Shown: positions 37,653-46,199 of the stretch, piece after piece | How positions within the stretch are numbered: position 1 is the stretch's first letter | Layout of the letters: each line of letters begins with the position of its first letter | DNA from: an uncultured Kordia sp. | Lineage (GTDB): Bacteria; Bacteroidota; Bacteroidia; Flavobacteriales; Flavobacteriaceae | Length of the DNA stretch: 64,000 nt | Assembly (NCBI RefSeq): GCF_947496985.1 | Contig: NZ_CANMEZ010000011.1 | Location: forward strand, 1 to 64,000 | Direction: 5' to 3' | Program-made: the position numbers and the translations under genes | Notes under the pieces: model-generated | Told to the model about the DNA's origin: nothing | Database searches by the model: none | What the model saw: only the letters and a program-made list of their open reading frames with translations

Positions 37653-38055
37653 TTATTCGATTTAAATTGATTAAAACCTATTCCATTCAAAAATACAATT
37701 TGTTCTTAAAAATTATAGCATTTTTATTTTTTGTCTACATTTTTTATGTAGCTTTGAATTCAAATACGACAAAAATGAGAATTACCACAGTAAATAAGTA
37801 CGTACAAAGATCTTCTTGGATAAGGAGCTCGGACGCTTATATATTGTGCTGATATAGATATCACGAATAACAATTTTAAAAGTCCGACTTCACCGTCGGA
37901 CTTTTTTATTTTTGGTCTAACTCAACATTGAAACGCTAGCATTCATACTCAATATTGCAAGTTGGACTAACTCCGCTGAAGAGCAGAGTATAACAATAAT
38001 ACTTTTTGACTTTTAGTTAAAACAACCAATATTAATCAACCAAAAAACACGAATC
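37653..38055. other. Intergenic region with an orphan transcript signal
   Basis: These 403 bp separate the DUF1684 and MFS genes, which are divergent. A 61-codon plus-strand frame with a TTG start (37667-37852) encodes one hydrophobic helix and ends 26 bp before a strong terminator. This suggests a short transcript (small RNA or micro-protein). The frame itself is weakly supported. After the terminator only AT-rich sequence with the MFS promoter is expected. Confidence 0.4.
37879..37907 (+). terminator. Orphan rho-independent terminator
   Basis: A perfect 10-bp stem (AAAGTCCGAC 37879-37888, GTCGGACTTT 37895-37904) with a 6-nt loop and a T run. No established plus-strand gene precedes it. Confidence 0.8.
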
Positions 38056-39267
38056 ATGAAAAAAATGTACTTAAATTACATTGATTCATTCAAAGGATTA
38101 TCAAAAGAAATATGGTTTCTAGCGCTCATTTCACTTGTAAATAGAGCAGGAACTATGGTAATTCCATTTTTATCAAAATATTTAAAAGAATCTTTACACT
38201 TTAGCTTTGAAGACGTCGGTTGGATAATGGCTTTCTTCGGTATTGGCTCTGTATTAGGATCATACATTGGAGGAAGATTGACCGATAAGATTGGCTTTTA
38301 TAAAGTAATGATTATTAGCTTATTCCTAACTGGTTTTGCTTTTATTGGATTGCAATTTGTAACCACTTTTTGGGGATTATGTATTGCGATTATGGGAATC
38401 ATGACAGTTGCAGATACATTTCGTCCAGCTATTTTTGTTTCACTCAAAGCGTATAGTAAGCCTGAAAATCAAACACGCTCATTAGCATTAATTCGTTTGG
38501 CAATCAATTTAGGAATGGCAATTGGACCAACTTTAGCAGGTTGGATTATATGGAAACAAGGATATAACATGCTATTCTGGATTGATGGTATTACTTGTAT
38601 TTCTGCGATTATTTTATTTAGATTTTTAGTAAAAGAACGCACTCATAAAAAGAAAAAAGAAGCTACTGAAAACACTGAAGTTACCAAAAATGTTGTCTAT
38701 CAAGATACAAGTTACTGGATTTTTATTGCGATTTGTTTCATGATGGGAATGATATTTTTTCAATTGATGACAACAATGCCGTTATATCATAAAGATCAAT
38801 TTAACTTAACTGAGTTTGACACTGGTTTGATCATGTGTATTAATGTGGTAATTATTGTAATTGTAGAAATGCCATTCATCAATTATTTAGAACAAAAAAG
38901 CTATAAAGACACTAAGCTTATTTTATACGCTTCTATATTGTTTGCATTGAGTTTCTTTGTTTTATACCAAAACTTCTGGATTGGAATATTAATTGTGAAT
39001 ATTGTGATCATTACTGTTGGTGAAATGATCGGTTTTCCATATACCAATTCATTTGCTGTAAAAAGGGCCAAAGAAGGATATGAAGGAAGTTATATGGCTT
39101 TGTATGCGATGGCGTTTTCTATAGCACATATTTTTAGTCCGAAAATCGGATTAGATATTGTAGCCGCATATGGGTATCAAATAAACTGGTTAATTACTGG
39201 TTTCTATGGAATTATCGCTATATTTTTAGCCATTTGGTTGCATAAAAGAACTCAAAAAGGGTTATAA
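38056..39267 (+). CDS. MFS transporter
   Basis: This 403-residue, 12-helix permease has the MFS motif A loop 'GSYIGGRLTDKIGFYKVM' (about 67-84) between helices 2 and 3, and a charged central loop 'VKERTHKKKKEATENTEVTK'. It resembles drug or peptide exporters of the MdtH type. The substrate is not predictable. The VOC gene follows 27 bp after the stop and may be co-transcribed. Confidence 0.9.
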   Translation: MKKMYLNYIDSFKGLSKEIWFLALISLVNRAGTMVIPFLSKYLKESLHFSFEDVGWIMAFFGIGSVLGSYIGGRLTDKIGFYKVMIISLFLTGFAFIGLQFVTTFWGLCIAIMGIMTVADTFRPAIFVSLKAYSKPENQTRSLALIRLAINLGMAIGPTLAGWIIWKQGYNMLFWIDGITCISAIILFRFLVKERTHKKKKEATENTEVTKNVVYQDTSYWIFIAICFMMGMIFFQLMTTMPLYHKDQFNLTEFDTGLIMCINVVIIVIVEMPFINYLEQKSYKDTKLILYASILFALSFFVLYQNFWIGILIVNIVIITVGEMIGFPYTNSFAVKRAKEGYEGSYMALYAMAFSIAHIFSPKIGLDIVAAYGYQINWLITGFYGIIAIFLAIWLHKRTQKGL

Positions 39268-39294
39268 TATAAATTTGAAACTAAATACAACAAC

Positions 39295-39675
39295 ATGAAT
39301 TTAAATCAAGTTACAATTTCGTCCACAGATGTTGCCCAAGCAACTAAATTTTATACAACTCTAGGATTGCGTCTTATTGTAGACGCACTTCCTAGATATG
39401 TTCGGTTTGAATGTCCTGATGGCGATGCTACATTTTCTATCCATCAAGTGGAAAAAATGTCTGAAAGTCATAATGTGACGTTGTATTTTGAAAATGATGA
39501 CTTGGACGAAACCGTGACAAAATTACAAGCCAAAGGAATTAACTTTACAAGTTTGCCCGAAGATAAATCATGGAATTGGCGTGAAGCACATTTAAATGAT
39601 TTAGATGGAAACAAATTAATTCTATTTAAAGCTGGTGAAGATAGAAAAAATCCGCCGTGGCGAGTTGAAGGATAA
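39295..39675 (+). CDS. VOC family (glyoxalase/bleomycin-resistance fold) protein
   Basis: This 126-residue protein contains two beta-alpha-beta-beta-beta units. The first runs from 'LNQVTISSTDVAQATKFYTT' and the second ends in 'HLNDLDGNKLILFKAGED' with a metal-type Glu/His environment ('WREAHLNDLDGN'). Family members are metal enzymes or binding proteins. It could protect against a compound handled by the MFS protein before it, but this is only context. Confidence 0.88.
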   Translation: MNLNQVTISSTDVAQATKFYTTLGLRLIVDALPRYVRFECPDGDATFSIHQVEKMSESHNVTLYFENDDLDETVTKLQAKGINFTSLPEDKSWNWREAHLNDLDGNKLILFKAGEDRKNPPWRVEG

Positions 39676-39695
39676 TGGTTATGAGTTATGAGTAG

Positions 39696-40271
39696 CTATA
39701 TTTTTCTTTCAAAACGCTTCTTACTTCTTTTAAACGCAGTATTCTCCCAAGTAGAATCAAAACCATTCCAAAAAACTCTAATGATAAAGTTCCCATCACG
39801 ATAAATAAGTACATCCATATCTTCAAATCTAAAAAAGATGTTATTATTATCATTATCGCTTTGTAGAAACTTCTTATGTTCATCCATGGCTTGTCGTATT
39901 TTATTTAAAAATAACTTAGCCTTTTTGCTGTTCAGGTCTTTAAATGCGTATCCCTTGTATGCAGTTCCTTCATTAGTCCAATAGTTTCCATAAAAACCTA
40001 GAATCAATCCTTCTTTCCCTAAATCTTCACTTTTATAAATAAGTGTTGTTAATTCTCCTGATTTAGATGCTGCTAAAGGTTCAACAGTAAACTTTTTAAC
40101 AGCTTCACTTACACCTAAAACTTCCTGAAAAAGAAATGCTTTACACCTAAAAAGAGAGATATCCTTGCTCCATTCTTTTGCCACAAAGAAATTCTGAGAT
40201 CCTTGCCTTATTTGCGAAAAAGATGTTGTTACAATAAGTAAGAAAATTAAAGTTGTAATTATTTTTTTCAT
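39696..40271 (-). CDS. Exported hypothetical protein
   Basis: This 191-residue protein has a signal peptide (…LLIVTTSFSQ) and a lysine-rich C-terminus ('AFKRSKKRFERKI'). I do not recognise the family. The middle contains 'LILGFYGNYWTNEGTAYKGY' and a region predicted to be mixed alpha/beta. It lies convergent to the VOC gene with 20 bp between stops and no evident terminator. Confidence 0.65.
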   Translation of the reverse strand: MKKIITTLIFLLIVTTSFSQIRQGSQNFFVAKEWSKDISLFRCKAFLFQEVLGVSEAVKKFTVEPLAASKSGELTTLIYKSEDLGKEGLILGFYGNYWTNEGTAYKGYAFKDLNSKKAKLFLNKIRQAMDEHKKFLQSDNDNNNIFFRFEDMDVLIYRDGNFIIRVFWNGFDSTWENTAFKRSKKRFERKI

Positions 40272-40348
40272 GATTCTTTTATTAGATATAAAATTTATAA
40301 AAAAGTTAACTCTGAAAGTTCATCTGTAAGTTATCACTGTTATGAGAA

Positions 40349-40371
40349 GCTGAATCAAGTTCAGCTTGACG
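40349..40371 (-). repeat. Dispersed palindromic repeat, copy 2
   Basis: GCTGAATCAAGTTCAGC followed by TTGACG is the reverse complement of the element at 26506-26528 apart from one base. It is intergenic, between the exported hypothetical and the CocE gene. Confidence 0.5.
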
Positions 40372-40449
40372 CAGATTTCTAAAAGAGTTTTCTTAGTAGT
40401 TAACTTTCTAACAATCCAAGAGCGAAGCGATACCAAGAGTCCAGCAAGT

Positions 40450-42381
40450 CTATTTCAACACTGAAAACTCTATTGCAGAATCATTAAATATTGTATGTGT
40501 TTGATTTTTGAAATCTTCTTCTGTCGCTTTGTAAATGTTTGGGACAAAGGTTTGTGGATTTAAATCAATTAATGGAAACCATGTGCTTTGTACCTGAATT
40601 TGTAATTTGTGTCCTTTTTTAAAGGTATGATATACATCTTGCAATTTGATATTTACAGCCGTTTTTTGATTTGGCACAAAAGGTTCTGGATTTTCAAAAC
40701 TATTACGAAAACGACCACGCATTACTTCACTACGTACCATTAAATGATAGTTGCTCATCGCTAAATGATCTTGCATGCCTTCCTTTTGCTCTTCTGTATC
40801 ATGTGGATGCACATCTACTACTTTTACAATCCAATCGGCATCAGTTCCTGTGGTGGCAACTTTTAACTTTGCCATAATATCACCTGCAAGTGTAAAATCT
40901 TCTGTTAATACTTCTGTTTCATAGATTAATACATCTGGACGGCGTGCTGCAAAACGCTGATCATCAGTCATATATTTTCTTGGTGTAAATACCGTTTTAA
41001 TATCTTCCGAATATGGAACAGGTCGTTTTAAATCACTTATAAATACTTCTTTTGAACTTCCTTTTTTCTCAACAGATAATTCTTGATTCGCATTTAAATA
41101 CATTTCTTGTTTTGTACTATTTGCTGGTGGCCAATTTTCAAAACTACTCCACGCTTTCTTTCCTGTATCAAAAACATATGCTTCTGGCAATCCTGAATTT
41201 TTACTTCCATCACCTTTTAAGAAATGATTGAAAAACTTCGTTTCTATATCACGTTGAAAGTTTAACGAAATTGAATCGCCAAAGTAATAGTTTCCAACAA
41301 AGTTTTTCTCTCTAGTACTCGCCCATCTTCCGTGATCCCAAGGACCAAAAACCATTGTATTATAAGCATTTGGATTATTTTTCTCTATTGCTTTGTACGT
41401 TTCAAAAGGCCCGTATAAATCTTCCGCATCAAAGAAACCTCCAACAATCATTGTGGCTACTGATGATTTTGAATGCTTTAAGTTCTGAATTAAACCTTTT
41501 GGTTTCCAAACGCTGTCATAGTTTGGGTGGTCTATAATTTCTTTCCAAAATACATCATCAACTTGATCTGATTTAGAAGTGATTACATTATCTAATTTTT
41601 CATACTCAAAATAACTATTCAAATTACTTAATGGTCCAGCATCTAAAAAGAACTGGTATTGATCTTTCGTCCCTAAATCTGGTAATTTATACCAAGCTGA
41701 ATCTTTCGGTACATCTTTCATCGTTCCAAATAAAGAAACCGCTCTAAAATAACTTAGTAAAAAAGCTCCATTATGATGAAAATCGTCAAAAAAGAAATCT
41801 CCAATACATGCCTGTGGAGATGCCGCTTTTAAAGCTGGATGCGCATCTATTGTAGAATAAGTGGCATAAAATCCAGGATATGAAATTCCCCAAGTTCCTA
41901 CATTCCCATTATTATTTTCTACATTATTTACTAGCCATTCAATTGTATCATATGTATCTGAAGATTCATCAATTTGTGTATTATCTGTTTTGTTTGGAAT
42001 GTATGCGCGCATATTATCATATATACCTTCACTCATCCAACGTCCACGCACATCTTGATATACAATAATGTTTCCTTCTTTCATCAAATGTGTATTCGGA
42101 CCAATTTTTTTCCTAAACTCATTTTCTCCATATGGTCTACAACTATACGGAGTTCGCATCATTAAAATTGGATATTTTTGGCTTTTGTCTTTCGGCGAAT
42201 AGATGGTTGTATGCAATTTGATTCCATCACGCATTTCTATCGTAACTTCCTGTTTGTCGTAGTTATCTTTTACATATGTATCTTCTACTTCAGTTACTTC
42301 TGTCGTTGTTGTTTTTTCGTTTTTTGAACAGGAACTTACTAGGAATGCTAGTAATAAGGTGAGTTTAAAAAAGGTCTTCAT
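40450..42381 (-). CDS. CocE/NonD family hydrolase lipoprotein
   Basis: This 643-residue alpha/beta-hydrolase has a lipobox (LLAFLVSSC, Cys18), the nucleophile motif 'GTWGISYPGFYATY', the acid in 'GGFFDAEDLYGPF' and the catalytic His in 'FGPWDHGRW'. The C-terminal jelly-roll X-Pro dipeptidyl-peptidase domain (about 420-640) is complete. Members hydrolyse esters, acylated amino acids or X-Pro peptides. It is divergent from the DJ-1-like lipoprotein gene. Confidence 0.92.
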   Translation of the reverse strand: MKTFFKLTLLLAFLVSSCSKNEKTTTTEVTEVEDTYVKDNYDKQEVTIEMRDGIKLHTTIYSPKDKSQKYPILMMRTPYSCRPYGENEFRKKIGPNTHLMKEGNIIVYQDVRGRWMSEGIYDNMRAYIPNKTDNTQIDESSDTYDTIEWLVNNVENNNGNVGTWGISYPGFYATYSTIDAHPALKAASPQACIGDFFFDDFHHNGAFLLSYFRAVSLFGTMKDVPKDSAWYKLPDLGTKDQYQFFLDAGPLSNLNSYFEYEKLDNVITSKSDQVDDVFWKEIIDHPNYDSVWKPKGLIQNLKHSKSSVATMIVGGFFDAEDLYGPFETYKAIEKNNPNAYNTMVFGPWDHGRWASTREKNFVGNYYFGDSISLNFQRDIETKFFNHFLKGDGSKNSGLPEAYVFDTGKKAWSSFENWPPANSTKQEMYLNANQELSVEKKGSSKEVFISDLKRPVPYSEDIKTVFTPRKYMTDDQRFAARRPDVLIYETEVLTEDFTLAGDIMAKLKVATTGTDADWIVKVVDVHPHDTEEQKEGMQDHLAMSNYHLMVRSEVMRGRFRNSFENPEPFVPNQKTAVNIKLQDVYHTFKKGHKLQIQVQSTWFPLIDLNPQTFVPNIYKATEEDFKNQTHTIFNDSAIEFSVLK

Positions 42382-42443
42382 TGATTGTAGTTCGTAATTT
42401 TTAATGTCTAAATTTACAAAATATTAATCGCTATTATATTACA

Positions 42444-43208
42444 ATGAAAAGAATCCTGCTTATTTTAACGTTTGCACTGTGTATTGTTAGTTGTGAAACG
42501 AAAGTTTCGAAAGAAATGGAAAATAATTCCCAAACTGAACAAAAAGAAAACACACCTAAAAAGCAATTTCCAAAGCTTGAAGCTAATCGTTATAATGTTG
42601 GTTTCTTAATTATGGATGGTGTATTTAATACAGAATTAACAGCGCCGTTTGATATTTTTCAACATACTATTTTTCGTAAAAATATTAAAGCGATGAATGT
42701 ATTTACTGTTGCAAATACAGATGAAGCTGTTACTACTTTTGAAGGCATGCGTATTCTTCCTGATTATAATTATTTGAATGATTCTTTACCTAAGATTGAT
42801 ATTTTAGTAGTACCAAGTGCTGAACATCATTTAGACACAGATTTGGAAGATGAAAAAATGATTTCTTTTGTACAGAAAGTTGCTAAAAACGCTGAATTTG
42901 TCACTTCTCATTGTGATGGAGCTTTTGTTTTGGCCAAAGCTGGATTGTTAGATAATGTAGCTTCTACAACATTTCCAAGTGATATTCCAAAGATGCGTGA
43001 AATGTTTCCAAACTTAGATATTAGAGATAATACCTTGTTTGTTCATGATGGAAAGTATATTACGTCTGCTGGTGGCGCAAAAAGTTTTGAAGCTGCTTTA
43101 TACTTGTGCCAACATTTATACGGAAAAGAAATTACAAAAAGTTTAGCTGGTGGATTAGTTATTGATTGGACACTGGATGGTTATCCGCATACAATAATTG
43201 AGAAGTAG
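42444..43208 (+). CDS. Exported DJ-1/PfpI family lipoprotein
   Basis: This 254-residue protein has a lipobox (LCIVSC, Cys17), a hydrophilic linker (20-50) and a DJ-1/PfpI domain with the nucleophile elbow 'VTSHCDGAFVLAKAGLLD' (Cys about residue 155) and 'SAGGAKSFEAALYLCQHL'. Members include glyoxalase/deglycase, isonitrile hydratase and AraC-sensor types. Export of this fold as a lipoprotein is uncommon. Its reaction is unknown. Confidence 0.87.
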   Translation: MKRILLILTFALCIVSCETKVSKEMENNSQTEQKENTPKKQFPKLEANRYNVGFLIMDGVFNTELTAPFDIFQHTIFRKNIKAMNVFTVANTDEAVTTFEGMRILPDYNYLNDSLPKIDILVVPSAEHHLDTDLEDEKMISFVQKVAKNAEFVTSHCDGAFVLAKAGLLDNVASTTFPSDIPKMREMFPNLDIRDNTLFVHDGKYITSAGGAKSFEAALYLCQHLYGKEITKSLAGGLVIDWTLDGYPHTIIEK

Positions 43209-43263
43209 TTCTTGTAAATTATGAGTTAAAACTATCATTTTTCATTCAAAATTTACAACTATA

Positions 43264-43803
43264 TTAGTTACAAACTTTACATTGTTTTTTGTCTTTGACT
43301 TCTCCCGTAAGGAAACCTTTATCATTGAGTTTATAATCGCAACAGTCCATATAACCTTGTACAATAAGTTTTCTACCACGCTGTATTTGCGATTTCACAG
43401 TTGCTAAAGGTAAATTGAGTTGAGAAGCTATTTCTGCTTGCTTCATTCCTTTAATATCAGAAAGTAATAATGGATTCCTATATTTCTTGGGTAAATTTTT
43501 AATGATTCCGGGTAAACAATCTTTTTCTGAATGCTTGTATTCTTCTTCTCCTATAATTGTTTCTTCTTTCTCTAAAGGAATCTCTTTGTTCGATTTTCTA
43601 AAATAATCTAATACTGTATTTCGGCTTACACTTAATAACCACGATTTCACCTTTTGTTTCTCCTGAATAGTATCCAATTTTGTATGCACTTTGATAAATA
43701 CTTCTTGCACTAAATCATCTGTAATCTGAGCATCTTTTACTTTACTCATAATCAAGCGTTGCACATCATTAGCGTATGTTTTCCAGATTTCTGTTGTGGT
43801 CAT
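43264..43803 (-). CDS. sigZ: SigZ-type ECF RNA polymerase sigma factor
   Basis: This 179-residue ECF sigma factor has sigma-2 ('DDLVQEVFIKVHTKLDTI', 'VKSWLLSVSRNTVLDYFR') and sigma-4 ('RNPLLLSDIKGMKQAEIASQ', 'ATVKSQIQRGRKLI') regions. A cysteine-bearing tail contains 'GYMDCCDYKL' and 'KQCKVCN', a feature of the SigZ family. The tail's Cys could bind metal or sense thiol state; this is inference. A metallothionein-like peptide gene lies directly upstream with a hairpin between. No anti-sigma gene is adjacent. Confidence 0.9.
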   Translation of the reverse strand: MTTTEIWKTYANDVQRLIMSKVKDAQITDDLVQEVFIKVHTKLDTIQEKQKVKSWLLSVSRNTVLDYFRKSNKEIPLEKEETIIGEEEYKHSEKDCLPGIIKNLPKKYRNPLLLSDIKGMKQAEIASQLNLPLATVKSQIQRGRKLIVQGYMDCCDYKLNDKGFLTGEVKDKKQCKVCN

Positions 43804-43818
43804 ACTTTTTATTTTTTT

Positions 43819-43850
43819 AAAAGCCTACATAGAAAACTATCTAGGCTTTT
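43819..43850. terminator. Hairpin between metallothionein-like gene and sigZ
   Basis: Stem AAAAGCCTA (43819-43827) and TAGGCTTTT (43842-43850), loop 14 nt. On the minus strand four Ts then an A run follow, so termination would be partial. It may act as an attenuator or processing site that lowers sigZ output relative to the peptide. Confidence 0.55.
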
Positions 43851-43858
43851 TATCATAT

Positions 43859-43963
43859 TTAACAATTACAATTTGTGCATTCACAGTTTTCACAAGTACA
43901 TTCATTACATTGTCCTTTTTTACAACTTGTGCAATTACACGTACAGTTTTTATGATTTTCCAT
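43859..43963 (-). CDS. 34-residue metallothionein-like cysteine-rich peptide
   Basis: The ATG at 43963 opens a 34-codon frame encoding a peptide with 11 cysteines (positions 7, 9, 11, 14, 19, 22, 24, 27, 29, 32, 34) in repeated CxC and CxxC steps, such as 'CTCNCTSCKKGQCNECTC'. That density is typical of metallothioneins, which bind Zn, Cu or Cd. I cannot assign a named family. It ends 55 bp before the start of the SigZ-type gene on the same strand, with a hairpin between. Confidence 0.65.
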   Translation of the reverse strand: MENHKNCTCNCTSCKKGQCNECTCENCECTNCNC

Positions 43964-44207
43964 ATCTTATATTTTTTAAAGTTCATCCAGTAGACGTATA
44001 ATCATCTAAAAAGATGCATGTTTTTTATAAAATCATAAATAAATCACACTACAAAAAACGTATCTACATGAAAATCAACAAATAAAACTCATTAAAAACA
44101 ACTACGTATAATTCCTTATTTATAGGTATTTTTTACTTTTTTGAGAAAAACCGTAATTTTTCTTACAAATCAATAAATATATTAGCTTAATTTTTTAACA
44201 GAATTTA

Positions 44208-45788
44208 ATGACTAATTATACATTATTGTTTTTGTATTTGAAAAAAATGAATATTCATTTAGATCAAAAAGAGTTTACTTTTCAGCTAGAATCACATCCC
44301 GATTTTCCATCTTTGCTAGCTGTTAGTGATACACTTCATTTGTTCCAAATTGATAATGCAGCTTTGCATGTAGATTCAAGTGAAATAACATCGCTGCCAA
44401 ACAATTTCATCACAAAACTCAAAGATACAAAAGAAGATTCTTTGATTTATGTAGAAACATATAATTCAAATCATTCATATACTGTATATCAAAATACTAA
44501 AAAGATTACTTTTTCAAAAGAAGCTTTTTTGAAAAAATGGAATGGTATTGTTTTTTTGGTTGAAGAAAATACAAAGCTTCAGAAAACATTACATCATTTT
44601 AAATTTACATATATTTTAGCAATTGTATGTTTTCTATCATTCTTATTACTTCTTAAACATTATTTTTCAACACTAGAATCACTTCTATTTTTAATATTTC
44701 CTTTTACTGGATTATTATTTTCTGTAATTGCATTAAAAGATGTTTTTAACCTAAAACATACAATTATAGATGCTTTTTGTTATAGTTCAAATTCACAACA
44801 ATGTACTTCTGTTGTTAATTCTGCACATTGGAAATTTTTAGAAAAAATAAATTTTAGCGATTTGAGTATTACTTTTTTTAGTTTTCAAATTGTACTCTTC
44901 TTCATTTTAGGGTTTACAGACAATATAACTACCTTTTTTTACTTGCAAAAAATCATACTGTTTGCTTCTCTTCCTGTTTTAACACTTTCTATATACTATC
45001 AAAAATTTATTATTAAAAAATGGTGTTCTGTATGTATTTCTATTAGTGTAATTATAATGGTTGAAATAGTTTTCGTTTTAGCATTTTATCCTACATATAG
45101 TATAGAAACTAGCATATCAGATTATTATTTAACTGCCTTTATAGCATTATCTATCTTACTCTCATGGAAATTTATAAAAAGTACATTAAGCACGATTAAT
45201 TATTTAAAAACTGCTGAACTCAAAGCCACACGATTTAAGAAAAATTATCCTCTTTTTAAAAACACCCTTATTTCCAATCCGATTACTGTATTACCTCAAA
45301 CCGCCTTAATTTTTGGGAACAGAGAAGCAAAATTCACATTAGATTTTATCACAAATCCTTATTGTGGTTTTTGTAAAGCTCCATATTTTATGCTGAAAGA
45401 CGTATTACAAAGGCATGAACGAGATATTCGCATTCGTTTTTTCTTCAATTTTGATTTAAAAAAGAATCCTTCAGAAGCTTCACAACTGGTACAACATTTA
45501 ATTTATATACACCAACAGTTTGGAAACCTAGCATTCTTTACTGCTTTAGAAAATTGGTACAAATATAGTGATCTTAAAAGCTGGTTACAGCAATATTCAT
45601 ACACCTATAATTCTTCCGAAATTGATCAAACAATCCATAATCACCGAGCAAACTTCATTAAACAGAAACTTACGTTTACCCCTTTTTTAGGAATAAATGG
45701 ATATCGATTTCCAGAGATGTATTCCATTATGGAACTCAATTATTTTATTGAAGAATTACTACATGATAATACTATACAATTAGCGTAA
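44208..45788 (+). CDS. C39-like / VKOR / thioredoxin fusion membrane protein
   Basis: This 526-residue protein has an N-terminal C39-peptidase-like domain (1-120, 'LESHPDFPSLLAVSDTL') that lacks the catalytic cysteine. A vitamin-K-epoxide-reductase-type helical bundle follows (135-330), with loop cysteines 191/199 and active CxxC 273-276 ('KKWCSVC'). The C-terminal thioredoxin-like domain has active site CGFC (386-389). The domains form a complete electron relay for making disulfides in exported proteins. In Bacteroidota such fusions accompany leader peptides. It is directly followed by a four-cysteine leader peptide. Confidence 0.88.
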   Translation: MTNYTLLFLYLKKMNIHLDQKEFTFQLESHPDFPSLLAVSDTLHLFQIDNAALHVDSSEITSLPNNFITKLKDTKEDSLIYVETYNSNHSYTVYQNTKKITFSKEAFLKKWNGIVFLVEENTKLQKTLHHFKFTYILAIVCFLSFLLLLKHYFSTLESLLFLIFPFTGLLFSVIALKDVFNLKHTIIDAFCYSSNSQQCTSVVNSAHWKFLEKINFSDLSITFFSFQIVLFFILGFTDNITTFFYLQKIILFASLPVLTLSIYYQKFIIKKWCSVCISISVIIMVEIVFVLAFYPTYSIETSISDYYLTAFIALSILLSWKFIKSTLSTINYLKTAELKATRFKKNYPLFKNTLISNPITVLPQTALIFGNREAKFTLDFITNPYCGFCKAPYFMLKDVLQRHERDIRIRFFFNFDLKKNPSEASQLVQHLIYIHQQFGNLAFFTALENWYKYSDLKSWLQQYSYTYNSSEIDQTIHNHRANFIKQKLTFTPFLGINGYRFPEMYSIMELNYFIEELLHDNTIQLA

Positions 45789-45838
45789 CGTCGAAAAGCT
45801 ATTAATAGAGTAGACACAATTATTTAATTATTTTTATT

Positions 45839-46036
45839 ATGAAAATCAACCTTAAAAACTCTAAAAACCAATTAAGTAGAGATGAGATGAGAACTGTAAT
45901 TGCAGGGCATTCTTTTTCAGGTGGAACATCACAAGTTTTATGTAATGATGGAACTGAGCATGAAGTTGAAAGCTGCGATAAAATGGAGGAAGCATGCAGC
46001 TCCAATGGTGGTGCAAAAATTTGTTCTGGAAGCTAA
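45839..46036 (+). CDS. Bacteriocin-type leader peptide with four cysteines
   Basis: This 65-residue peptide has a leader 'NQLSRDEMRTVIAG' resembling the 'LSREEMKxIxGG' leaders of Bacteroidota bacteriocin-like peptides. The core has a Gly/Ser-rich start and four cysteines (35, 46, 53, 62), a number suited to two disulfides. It sits between two thioredoxin-fold genes, so it is a plausible substrate of the disulfide relay. Cleavage after Gly23 or after GG at 28-29 are both possible. A terminator follows. Confidence 0.72.
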   Translation: MKINLKNSKNQLSRDEMRTVIAGHSFSGGTSQVLCNDGTEHEVESCDKMEEACSSNGGAKICSGS

Positions 46037-46069
46037 AATAATTATGAAAATTTAGCAATCATATTTTAT

Positions 46070-46102
46070 AAAAAGAGTAGTTCTATGCAATTACTCTTTT
46101 TG
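46070..46102 (+). terminator. Terminator after four-cysteine leader peptide
   Basis: Stem AAAAAGAGTA (46070-46079) and TACTCTTTTT (46092-46101), 12-nt loop and T tract. The TlpA gene probably has its own promoter. Confidence 0.7.
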
Positions 46103-46199
46103 TAAAATACTAATGTACAACAACATACACTTACGGTTAACCGTAATGATTATATAAATTAATATCTTACTTTCACGAAAGTTTTTAACTACAGACCTC

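Noticed and set aside
37667-37852. 61-codon frame with TTG start before the orphan terminator
   Set aside because: Weak start, odd composition after the first helix and no recognised family. Kept only as a possibility within the intergenic entry.
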